A stretch of DNA of 64,000 bases, taken from the NCBI GenBank assembly GCA_028551475.1, contig CM052359.1:23995583-24059582 (forward strand), written 5' to 3'. Position 1 is the first letter of the stretch. The number at the start of each line of letters is the position of its first letter. Shown here in pieces: positions 49,461-60,600 of the stretch. Made by a program: the position numbers and the translations under genes. The notes beneath the pieces are model-generated. The model made no database searches. It was not told the origin of the DNA and saw nothing but the letters and a program-made list of their open reading frames with translations. This DNA comes from Casuarina equisetifolia. Its lineage: Eukaryota > Streptophyta > Magnoliopsida > Fagales > Casuarinaceae.

Positions 49461-49715
49461 AAATATAGATATTGGTCCCTCAGAAAGGATTTTGAGCCTT
49501 ACAAGATGGCTGTCCAAAATGACAAAGTATTACCTAGATTAGTGAGTTAACCAACTCACTAAAGGCGCAAAATGGCCAACCAAAAGCAAGACCCAATAGC
49601 CACTAAAGCCTGACAAAGAAAATGATTCAAAAGACACGACAATTACAATATTCTCATCAAAGTCTTTCATCCCAAGCACTATACCCATACTCCACCCCAT
49701 GATAGGCATGTAACA
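49461..49715 (-). repeat. 5' LTR of the minus-strand gypsy element
   Basis: It matches 42523-42758 in several blocks (for example GACCCAATA, ACAATATTCT and GGC-TGTAACA). It is more diverged in the inner half. The outer edge at 49715 is set by TGTTACATGCC on the minus strand. Confidence 0.65.
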
Positions 49716-49916
49716 CTTTTTGAACTTTTTCAATTGAGCAAGTGAGATAGGCAGGGTTAGTTAACTAAAGCTTATCACATCAAATAATGTTTACAAAGTG
49801 CTTGAGTTTGTCCTCCTATGTCACATGGTTTGTGTCATTTTTAGCCCTCGGTTGCTATGATATGTTGATAGTAGCCTAGGCATGGAACTTATGAATGTAA
49901 TTCTTTTCTCAAAACC

Positions 49917-50335
49917 TAGAAAAATGAAGATTTCATACTCCAAATAAAGTCTAAATGTCTCCTTCTTGGCGGATTTGACAAGTCATGGGCTTGTTATATA
50001 CTTACAGAAAGATCCTTGAATGATACAAGCTAATTTCGGGGACCATTTGAAAGATTTTTATCATTATGATCAATGGAAAAAAGAAAGCTATTTATGTTTA
50101 TTTGCCTTGATAATCACTACTCTTAGAAAAATGAAGATTTTATACTCCAAATAAAGTCTAAATGTCTCCTTCTTGGTGGATTTGACAAATCATGGGCTTG
50201 TTATAGACTTACAGAAAGATCTTTGAATGATACAAGCTAATTTCGGGGACCATTTGAAAGATTTTCATCATTATGATCAATGGAAAAAAGAAAGCTATCT
50301 ATATTTGTTTGCCTTGATAATCACTACTCTTAGTT
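49917..50335. repeat. 208-bp tandem duplication
   Basis: The segment starting AGAAAAATGAAGATTT at about 49917 repeats from about 50125 and ends ATCACTACTCTTAG near 50335. Only a handful of substitutions separate the copies. Confidence 0.92.
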
Positions 50336-53300
50336 ATGATTTGGCGATTCAAACAGTACGAAAGTACATTTGCATGTGCTAAAAGGATGAAAGGAAATGC
50401 AATTAATTTGCAATGGGGATTTGTTCTCCATTATTTGAGATTCTTCTTCTTTTATTGGTTCCACATGGTGCATTGGTTATTTGTGGTCCTTCAACGTGCA
50501 ATTTTTCAACCATTAATAGTGAGAAAGATAGGAAAACTTGGATAAAACTGTTAATGTGCGTCAATCATTAAGCCAAAAAACTTAGGCCTAATGATCATCT
50601 AAATACATTTTATTTTAATATGATCCCCAATCTAGGTGCCAAAAACCGGAGTCTATCAGGGGCCCATAAGCCCATGACAAAAACTGTTGTGAAGCCGGAC
50701 TATAAGGAAGTTTCGCCTATTCACCAATTGTATTTAAGAGGACAAAATAAAGTCTCTCCGTCTCTCTCCCCTTTCCTTCCCCTTTAATCTTATCTGAGGA
50801 TGAACGGCTTTTTCAGCACCTCACTAAAAAATAGGTAGATAGCATGAAATCATCGCTTTGTTCTATAGTAAGGGGCCTTTTCTTCCCATAAAGTACTTCG
50901 TATTTCTACTCTATTAACCCTACCCGGAAAACAGCTTATCGAGTAAGTAGACCCAACAGTTTTATAGAGATTGCCCGAACTAATGGGCCCCAGAAAAATC
51001 TGCTTTTATTCTCTTCGATTATTCGCCACTTTTGGTTTACTTTCAACTCAGTCTTAAAGGCTCTACGGTAACAGCTATCACCGTTACCCCATTTACTGAA
51101 CTGAACCATTGTACACATCGTTCAAGCCTTATTTACCTGGCTTCTCTTTCAACCCTTTACACGTTCATCTGATGCGCGTCTGCGGGAAAGATATAGTTAT
51201 TCTGGAGGCAAAAATATGATATTGAAGGAATATTGTAGGCCTAGCTAGGTCATTGGCCTAAACCCATTTGACCCTTTCCTTCCTATCCACAGAGCTACTC
51301 TCAGACAACAAATGGCACAGGTTCCAGAGAGTTGAACTCTCTTGGTAAACGAGTTTGGTGAAACGAGGGGTCAATTTCATCCTACTGGGTGCCAACACGA
51401 AAACCACTCATGTTACGTGTAATTTCAAAGCTTGAAGGGATGGATGGCTAAGTGCTTCGGTCAGTATTTAATCTAAACAGCTCACCTGATTTGCTGTAAC
51501 TATATTATTGTTTGACAATATCATCTACTTCGAATCATGAAGATGAAACCTGGCAAAACGAAAGGGACTTCCACTTTCTGGGTGGAACGATGGGCTTAAA
51601 ATATGTATTCAACCCTAGTCAAGAAGACGTCAGAAGTGGTCCTTTTTCTCTCTTCTTTTCAATCCAGCTACTAATTGTGAATTGCCACATGGGGATAGGG
51701 GACAATAGAAAACTACGCCACCTACTTCTGAAGGTTTTTTTTTTTTTTTTACTCACCCTGCCTGGATCCTAAGATAATTGATATGGTTGAAAGTGTGTGC
51801 CCTGAATAGTGCTGAATCGATAAGGCCATCTGTGATGAAGGAAAGGAGTTCAGTAAAGTGACATGCAGACTGAAGAAGATGGGGCATGGTGGGGAATCTA
51901 TTGAGAACCAGAGAGAGGTAAGAGCTTCGAGTACGCTGGTGAACAGACGCTATGAATACAAACACTGGAGCCATCAGAATGCAGCTGGTGTGAAATGATT
52001 GTATGTAACACTAAAAGCAAAGCATCTTTGCAAGAATTAGAACTAAAAGTGTGCTTTTCAAAGGAGATCATAACACCTGAAGCTTTTCTTTAAGAAATCA
52101 GGTTCGGACAGATGCCCCATTAGCATGGATATTCCTGCGAGGACAATGCCACCACCATAGCCTCTAGCCCACCTTTTCTCACCATCAATGTCACGTAGAA
52201 AAAATGGGAATTCCTCTTCTCTTTCTTCTTTCTTTCTGTTGTCCTTTCACTTTCTCTGTGCATGTCTGTTCTGAGTTCTGCTTCTGCGTCTCTGGGAACG
52301 GAATTTCTTGTATGTGTGTCGAATACCAGATTACAATCGAGAATATATATTAAAAATATATATATAAAAATAAAAAATATAAAGATATATCTTAATATTA
52401 CAATAATTATAAAATTGTGAAAAAATAAAAATTATAAACCTTTAAATTTTACTCAAAATAATATTTTTCTATAACAGGTTGGTTTTGTGGATCAAAAGTG
52501 TGATCAAATGGGATTTCAACATCGAACCAGTTGCTTTCGGATGCCCCCTTTTTCAAGTGGTGGAACCTTAAATTCTTTATGGAACTCCTACGTATTGTAA
52601 CCAAAGAAAACGCAGAACAACCACAACTGCAGTAAATCTTAAATGATGGTACGTGATATCACGTGGGCATCTACACCTAGTTATAAAAGACCTACTCACC
52701 TGCCAAATCCTACTCCTTTTAATCCCTTCAAGGTGAAAATGCAAATAAGAGTTACGGAGAAATAAGCAAAACGTTAAGTTCCCATTTTAAGTCCTTAAAT
52801 CTACAGTAACAATAACTGACAACATTCACCGTATGTGGGAAAAGTACATCCTCACACACAAAAAAAAGGTTAGAAAAGAGAATAAATCCACGTGTCAATC
52901 TACTTTTGTCCGCAACCGAAGGAGGGACCCAGTGTTTAGAATCCGTTTAACAGAGGGAAAACGACAGACCCCGAGGTTGGGCACACAGGTAGCGTACGGA
53001 TTTCCTCAGTGGGTCCCATTTTCCTACGTGAAAGAGTGAGGGACTGTGAAGTGTACGTCTCCCTCTGCGCTGCGGGTCACTCCCACAACATTTTGCTTCC
53101 CGTTAAGAACAGTGGACCCCCACCATCCCCCCCCCCCCCCCCCGACTTCCTCCTTCACTGGGCCCCGCCTGGCCCACCGCAAAAAGACAGGTGAGCCCCC
53201 AACTCTGCCTTGACCAAACATGTCATCATTGTCAATTAGAACACGAGAATGCAACACATAAAAGAAAATTATTTTCTTTTAAGTGTTGCTTGCCCCTGTT

Positions 53301-53460
53301 GGGACTCTATCCATTCCATAAAGGCGATCAGTAAACCTCAATAATAAAATATTTAGTAAAGAAAGGGGGGTGGCATCCCAAGAAAAGATGGTAATACATG
53401 GATCAGTGCCATATGATTTTCCTGTTGACTTTTGTGGTTCAATCATTAGACTCTGAATAT

Positions 53461-53537
53461 TTCTCATTAATGGGAAGAAAACTTGGTACAAAATTAAAAA
53501 TTTCTCATTAATGGGAAGAAAACTTGGTACAAAATTA
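53461..53537. repeat. 41-bp tandem duplication
   Basis: TTCTCATTAATGGGAAGAAA and the following bases occur at 53461-53501 and again from 53502, essentially identical. Confidence 0.93.
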
Positions 53538-53776
53538 TTACTTTTTACCCCAGTGTCAAAACGTTTTCAACCCAGGCGTTTTTCTCAACTCATTGATGTC
53601 ATTCCCCAACGAAACCCATGTTGCTTAGAAGAAACACTGATAAGGTTGGCACTGAATCAAGAATAAAATGTTCGAAATTTATTTATTTAATTTTAACTTA
53701 CAAAGAAAATTTTGGCCAAACTTGTAATAAAAGTTGATAATTTCATATATAATTTATTTTTAGATGAACCATTTTT

Positions 53777-53779
<3 letters not shown>

Positions 53780-53817
<38 letters not shown>
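53780..53817. repeat. (AT)n microsatellite
   Basis: About 19 uninterrupted TA units. Confidence 0.95.
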
Positions 53818-53820
<3 letters not shown>

Positions 53821-56517
53821 ATAATTTCATTTCACTTAGAATCTTGAATAATCCAGCCTTAGGCCTTTATTTATGATCTCTATTAAATACTTACATTCAC
53901 TTCACACATAGATACTGAAATTATGTAAATATTGAAACTCATAATCTCAAGAATTAAGGCTATACTTCTTTTCTTTTCTTAGTTAAGCAAAGAGGATGGG
54001 AGGAATGGTGTGAACCTGAAACCTCCTAGGTAATGGAGCTACTAATGAATGGATGAATTAAAGTTATACTTATTACATTTGGAAATATTGTTTTAAAGTT
54101 TTTTCAAAGTGATTGGCTACTGACTATTTAGAAGTTAAGTCCATAATTCAACACTTCTTTCTAACGTAAAAAAACATATTAAATATAAATAATAAAAATG
54201 ATTTCCTATACCTTAAACTTCTTGATGTTCCTCTTTACCAGTTGAATGTTTCCTTAAAATTACAAAAAGAACTGTTCATATCATTTAACTGATAAGATAA
54301 GTTGGCAAGAGAAAAGAAAAAAGTGTTCGATTTGGTTTAAGATGAGGGTGGTTTCAGGTTGTGGGTTATCTTAGTTTTGGCAGATAAGGTAAGTTTTTGG
54401 ATAATTTTTGGCGTTGAAAGCGCAAGATACAGTAATTTCTATGAAACAAATATAACCTAGGTTTCTCTCTTTTTGAGAGTCGCAGAAAAACATTATGCTT
54501 TGCTTCTAGGAAAACATTGGAATTCCTTACAGGGAAAGCCGGTCTCAGTCCGCGTGTTTTATCTTTCCTTGTTTCGTGTTTGTTCCCGTCTCAGAAGTCC
54601 AACACGAAACTCCAGCCTCCGGTGGCCGGCGTTGTACTTTCACAGCGGAACTTAGTATACAAATGAAGAAATGCGAGCAAGATCAAACATGGGACAATCA
54701 ACCTAATTTGGATGCATTCATCGTCGCCTCAGCCTTGAAGGACTGTCTCTGTGGAACTTAATTGCTTGGTAAACATGTAGGGTTGGGTTGGGGTCCCAAC
54801 ATCTCTTTCAGAGATAAACTCTCTCACTTTCTTCTTTGGTCGTATCCTATCATGGATCCAAGCATTTAGTGCATGTCCATCGGAAACAGACAAAACCCTA
54901 CTGCATTTTTCCTCAAGTTTATGATGCCCATCTGAGATCCATACAACAACCTACAGATTTTACAGAATGAGGGGTTGGATCTCATTCAAAATAGAGTCGG
55001 AAGAAGAAAGGGCATGTGCAGATTCAGCATGGGTATAATCATTCTGTCCACTGTCAAAAGAATTTTACTTCTCCGACAAAACCACCCTCTCTTTCTCTGG
55101 GTCACCCAAAAATGGACTCTTGAATGAGGTGACCGAAGCATTTCCTACAAGAGCGTGCGTTTAGATTTCTGAAGTTATTACTGCGGCTCCCCCGGAGTCC
55201 GAGAGAGTCGAAGAAGAAGTCCCAAATTTACGTAAGAAAGGACCTTCCCACATAAAGACAAAACTCTTTCTGCGAAGGGAGAATTGAAGTATGATCATTT
55301 GGACGGCATCGTTTCCTGTGTCATAGATTTACGAGAGGTTTGATAACTCTAACTAATAGGTTAATTTTTTAGAAAATTTATAACCCATGATAAGGTGATG
55401 TGAGCCAATCTAAGTCTCATTTTTTAATGTCATTACCAAGCATTCAGGTCGGAGCACTCATTTGTAGGATGATAGTCACATCACATAAGGAACAAAATAA
55501 ATTTGGGTAGAAGAAAATGTTACATTTTATAATAAAACACTTTAAGAGAAAAATATGAATGATATAACTTTATATTAGAAAGATAAATAAGATATTTTTA
55601 ATTTATAAAAAACTTAAAAATTTTATCAAATAAATTAGTCTTTTAGGTTAAAAATTCAGTATCTATGGGAAACTATATTAAACATTTCCAATACTAAAAG
55701 GTCTGCCGTGTTTGGGAGCAATCCACTGATTGTGATGCGCACGCCTGCTTTTCTTCTTCTTCGTAACATCCAACACAGATCTTCCCCTTTGAGTTAAAGC
55801 TTCCTTTCTTTTTTTTCTTTTTTTCTTTTTTTCTTTTCTTCTTTTCCTCTTTCACTTTTTCTGTTTGCAAGGTCGTTGCGACTCGTAAGGACTCAGCGGA
55901 TGTGACTAGAGTGAAAGATAGCAGGAGCGAAAATCCACTACCAGAAAGCAAAGCCTGACAGATGGGGTGAACAGAAACATCTTTTAACCGGTTTTACTAC
56001 ACATGGGTTTTCTTTTTAATGGGAGAGTTGTAGAGCAAGTTTAAGTCGGTTCTATCGGAGAAAGCGGCAGGCTCTTCTTCGTGTCCGTTCTTGATCACAT
56101 GTCTTGTGAGCAAGTTGTAATGATGGGAATCGGGTTTTGATTTTCATGAGGGATTTAGGAACGGAGGCTACAGAGATCTAGGAGACTTCTCAATTTTGTC
56201 TTCTTTTTTTTTTTGTGGCATTTTCCGGGTTTTGTTGGTGGAGCTAAGGGCATTACAGGAGTGTTTCCGTCGGAACAGAAAGGGAGCTTCTCTTGTCTTT
56301 CAGCCTTCTGAGCTCCAACGTCGTTTTTTCAGTTGTCGCCCGCCGTCAGCCAAGGTGGTTTCTGAGTGACTGTTAGCTCTAATAATTACAGGTGTGTTTC
56401 CTCTATTATTGTTCTCTGAACATTTTCTTGTAAATGGATGTTCTTTCATCTAACGTTTGCCGGATTCTTGTTCTGTCAGACACTGAAAATCAAAATTCTT
56501 TTATCATTGATCGCGAT

Positions 56518-57634
56518 ATGCTGAGAAATAGATCACGAGCAGTGAGCAGCAAGCAATCATTGATGACCGATCACAGCTCTCAGCCATCACCCACCCAAAA
56601 ACACAACAGACTTGTTCCCTCTTTCTTTGGCTCTCCACGATTCAGAGATTTCATAGCAAAGGGTCTCTCAGAAGCCGAGACAATAATGAGTCCAACCTCA
56701 ATTCTTGACACCATACCGTTCTCTCATTTTGGACACCTCTTCTCGTACGACCGAAGCCAACCTAAATCCCCAAAAACTTTCTCAGAAAACAAACATTCAT
56801 GGGACAAAATCGAGTCTAAGGGTGTTGGCCTTGCTCTTGTAGATACTCTCACCAATGGAAGCATTGAAGAGCATTCTTCTAAACCCAGCGATGGAAAGGT
56901 TTTCTTTGGTACAAAACAGAGAGTTCAAATCCCTCCTTTGCCACCTTCTACGGTTGTCCTGAGTGAGTCTCCAATATCTACTGCTGATTGCGAAGTCAAG
57001 ACCCCAAATTCGCAGTTGTCGGAATTTGGTTCCTCCAGTTCTGGCATCCAAGGAAAGGAGTTTCCGGAAGTTGTCACGGGTAGACTCTCAGTAAGTGAGA
57101 TGGAGCTTTCCGAGGATTATACGTGTGTGATATCTCGAGGGCCGATTCCAAAGACCACTCGTATATTTGATAACTGCATTGTGGAAACTTACTGTTCCTT
57201 ACCTGGGGTGCAAAACTCTTTGTTGGAGAATTTCCTCAGCCTCTGTTATACTTGCAAGAAGAATCTTGAACAGAGTGAAGACATTTACATTTACAGGTCC
57301 AGTCCCTTATCTTCTTTCAAGTCACAATGCTAGGAATGGTCAGAAAAGAAAAATCATCTTTTAGGAGAGATGTTATTTAACAAGTCCTGATCCTGAACAA
57401 TGAATGTGTTTATTCAACTGTTCTTCAGGCTTCAGTAATAATTCAATGGTGTTTTATGGCTTAAATGGATTCTTCCATATCCCTTGTGACTTCCATAAAG
57501 CTGAAGCCTAATTGTTTGTTCTGACATGCAGGGGTGAAAAGGCATTTTGCAGTCAGGAATGCAGAAACCGAGAAATGATGATAGATGGGATGGAAAATTC
57601 TGAATTCGATGATGCCTATAGGAAATTCCACTGA
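56518..57634 (+). CDS. FLZ-type zinc finger protein, MARD1-like, two exons
   Basis: Exons are 56518-57296 and 57532-57634. Together they are 882 bases, giving 293 residues. The start MLRNRSRAV is the conserved N-terminus of the MARD1 branch; an in-frame ATG at 56434 would add 28 residues but does not look family-like. Residues about 25-60 have RLVPSFFGSPRFRDF and a conserved LSEAE-MSPTSILDT block. The FLZ domain is at the C-terminus: C243-x2-C246, IYIYR, then F265-C266-SQE-C270-R, split by the intron after IYIY as in the other FLZ gene here. FLZ proteins bind SnRK1; Arabidopsis MARD1 is linked to ABA-regulated dormancy and senescence. In Arabidopsis MARD1 is adjacent to SKIP30 (from memory), which is also in this window. 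The 5' leader may have an intron ending near 56391. Confidence 0.9.
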
Positions 57635-60600
57635 TCTGCGGTCTTTCTTTCCTTCACGGGTCTCAAAAAGCCTGTGGTTTCAGAAGGATATCGTCAGTTT
57701 CCCATTCTTGAGTAGGGATCAGTCGAGGATAATCAATTTTAGCTGATAGAGGGTTTCCTTTGTTTAACTTTTCTTTTGGCCTTCTTTAATGTTTGATCCT
57801 GGTGTTTGCTCTTCACCCTCTCCCTTGCAGATAGAGATAAGAGAGGATGAGATGAGATTGTAGAGTGGATTTTGCTCGTTGTGAGGACTAATTTTATTGC
57901 TTCTAGGCCTTTCCCACGGGTTCTGGCTGGCAGTAGAAATGATGATGTGTGATTGAAGACCTCAACAATCTTTGTTTATTTTTCACATTAATCACCATAC
58001 GACCTATTGTATGAGGGGAACCAATTATTTAATTCATGAAGATTCTCTCCCCTCGAGTGACTTATCCTTTCTGCTCATACCCATTTTGTCCATCTTGGTT
58101 GTGGTGCTCAACGTATGATAAACTATTACATTGTCTAATCTGCCACTGACTTTTTCAAGCGAAAGATCCAAACTTGACTGTCGTTTTCAGTGCTTTCATG
58201 ACCCAATCAATTGCGTAGAAGCAATTAAGTAGTAGTTAAGAACTTTGATACATACTGCAGAGTTGGTCCAAAGTTCAAATCAAACAAACTTACTTTTCTT
58301 CCTCATTTAATCAACTTCTTCCTGTACAAGAAGACGAAAACTCTTCTTGGGCAAGTTAACGAGTCCGGGCACATGGGTTCTGTGACAAGGGGCTAAAGGC
58401 ATCTGCAGAAGGGATGTTTTTGAATTATCTTTGTCCTTTGAACATTTGTATTGATTAATATTTGTCATGGACAAAGTGAAAAGATGACTCTGATTGTACA
58501 CTAAATTATTTTAGCAATACTTGTTGTTAAAGTTTCTAAATCATTAGCTGATTTTGTGCTTTTTTCATGTTCTGCTACTGTTTAAACATGCGGATGAGAA
58601 AGAATCTCGCCCAAGGTAATGTCATCATACTATCTTGGCTTATTGATTCAAGCCTATCTCGAATTCACTTTATCAGAACGAAAGATAAGAAAGGAAAAGG
58701 ACATTCACGGGTGTTTTCTTCCCTTCTTGCACATTCTGCTCTCGGTTTGTTTTGATTTCTTCCCTTTTCTGTCATGACTACCTAGTTTTACAGGTTCCCG
58801 TTGGCGATGTAAGGTCAAATGAGGAAAACAGATCCCGAAATTCTAATCACTTTTGTTTACGTCTCCATTGTATCAACTTCAGATGATGTGGACTTGATGT
58901 CATAGACCTAGCCGCAGTTTAAGAAAATAGAACCTAACTTGTAGATTGAAGTTGGAACTCCGTGACGGCTTACGAGTTTCTAGTCGCCTAATTTTCAAAA
59001 TAAAAAGCATTAGACTTGAGTTTCCCAACCATAGGAGCTGTGATGGTTGGAAGGAGTTGGGAATCAGTTGAATACGTGATAGAAACCTTGGAAAAAGGGC
59101 TAGAGCCTTTACTTAAATTTTCAAATCTTGCATGCATGGATAGTCATCTCTTGTTCTTATCCTTTGAAAACAAAAATTGAAAAGAAATGGAATGCCTTCT
59201 CGTGGGAGGGCCCAGCAGGGAAGTTTACTGGAGTTAACTATGTCATGGAAACAGAAGATTTTAGTTTGATTGAGCTTTAAAAGAATAAAGAAGTGTTATA
59301 GACTCTTGCTTTAAAAAATAATAATAATAATAATAAAAAGAAACAATATAGAGCTCTTGCTTATGTTTAACTGAATTATGTTTAGTCTGACACTCTGAAG
59401 AACAAAAAAACACCATTAAAGTGTTCTATAAGTTTTAATATTTCTTTTCTCTAATAGGGCCTTTTAAAAAGAGATAAACCTAAGGTGGACCTAGAGGCAA
59501 AGCCTAGCTTGGCTCTCTCCATAAGAAATATGGTGAACTTAAAAAAGTGATATAGAACTCTTGTTTAAAATAAATAAATAAATACAAAAAATGACATAGA
59601 ACTCTTGCTTGTTTTAGTAAAATTACATTTAGTCTCATATTAAAAGAAAAAGAAAAAGAAAAAGAAAAAGACAGAAAGAAGAACAACATTGAAGTGTTTC
59701 GTAAGTTTTAATTTTTGTTTTCTCTAAGAAGGCTTTTTAAAGAGAGGTAAACCTAAGGTGGACCTAGAGGCAAAGCTTAGCCTGGCTCTCTCCATAAGAA
59801 ATATGTTGAACTTAATGTCTGTCTAAAAGGAAGGAGTTTCTATGCAGTACCACAACCTTATTGGTATTCCAGTCACAGGGGAATGTTAAATGCATAGTTC
59901 TTGTTGTATAATTGGCAAACATAACGCTCTTCTTCTTCCCAATTGAGACTAAATTATCTGTGACTCCGCAAGTCCAGAAAATGCCAAGGGTGCTATTGTT
60001 ACAGCCCAGCCCTAATTAGGTTTAGGAGTTTTGTTAGTAGAAGCTGTTTTCTCAATTTAGCTGGATAGGTTGCAGTAGACATGAGACATATGTGTTTGCT
60101 TATAGCCAGGGAAAGCACAATGCATGGAAGATCTCTGCAGATGAGCGTGCTTTGACCGGCACATTTATGGCACTCTACCATAAAGCCTTTACAAGAGAAG
60201 TAACTTGGGTAGTTGAACAAGTACTAAATCTCTATTAATACTGTAACTGTGTATAGAAAACAAGAGGCAATGAAATGAAACAACCCCTTTAGAAAGGATG
60301 TCTCTTTTCCTTCTCTCTAGTTCTCGAGCAAATTGGGGAAAAGTATGACTTCAACACACTCAAATTCCCCTTCTAATCAAGCGCTTAAACGTTATACATG
60401 CATGTAACAGCCATCGTAGCATTAGAACATGGTATTTTGGTTAGGTTTTTTTTGATATCTACAATATGAGTAGGAGCTCGTGCGTTGGAGCTAGTTCTTG
60501 CTCTTTTACTATTGGAACCAATAACTTCAAAACGGTGTACTTTTAAGGTTCTGGAGGCCATTTGAACTGTGCCAAAGAGTAAGTTTGTCGAGATTAATTT

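Larger units (their letters stand above)
42523..49715 (-). mobile_element. Degenerate Ty3/gypsy LTR retrotransposon (minus orientation)
   Basis: Matching terminal segments lie at 42523-42758 and about 49461-49715. On the minus strand each starts TGTTACAC or TGTTACAT, then GCCTATC. Between them, reading the minus strand, come gag with a CCHC-type knuckle (about 46205-46265, FYCDKK...), a retropepsin-like region (45948-46148, ending STHNFISKRFV), and reverse transcriptase with FFDN where FFDD is expected (about 44985-45010) and KCEFG...VKYLGHVMG. Next are an integrase zinc-binding end (VSECIICQ, about 43880-43960) and the integrase C-terminal part (42835-43125, YGPFKVL-like and AYKLELPEGLRIHQVF). 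Many stops and frameshifts interrupt all domains. A purine tract before the low-side LTR and a TGGTGCTGCC primer-site-like sequence (minus strand, about 49451-49460) fit this orientation. Another gypsy fragment is inside it. Confidence 0.85.
49716..56400. other. Repeat-rich, gene-poor region upstream of the second FLZ gene
   Basis: I see no supportable gene in 6.7 kb. It holds a 208-bp tandem duplication (49917-50335), a block at about 50640-51480 of different composition, a C17 run at about 53127-53143, a 41-bp tandem duplication (53461-53537), a long AT microsatellite (53780-53817) and very AT-rich DNA at 52340-52450 and 55540-55680. The top 400 bases (about 56000-56517) look like the FLZ promoter and leader. 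Confidence 0.5.
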
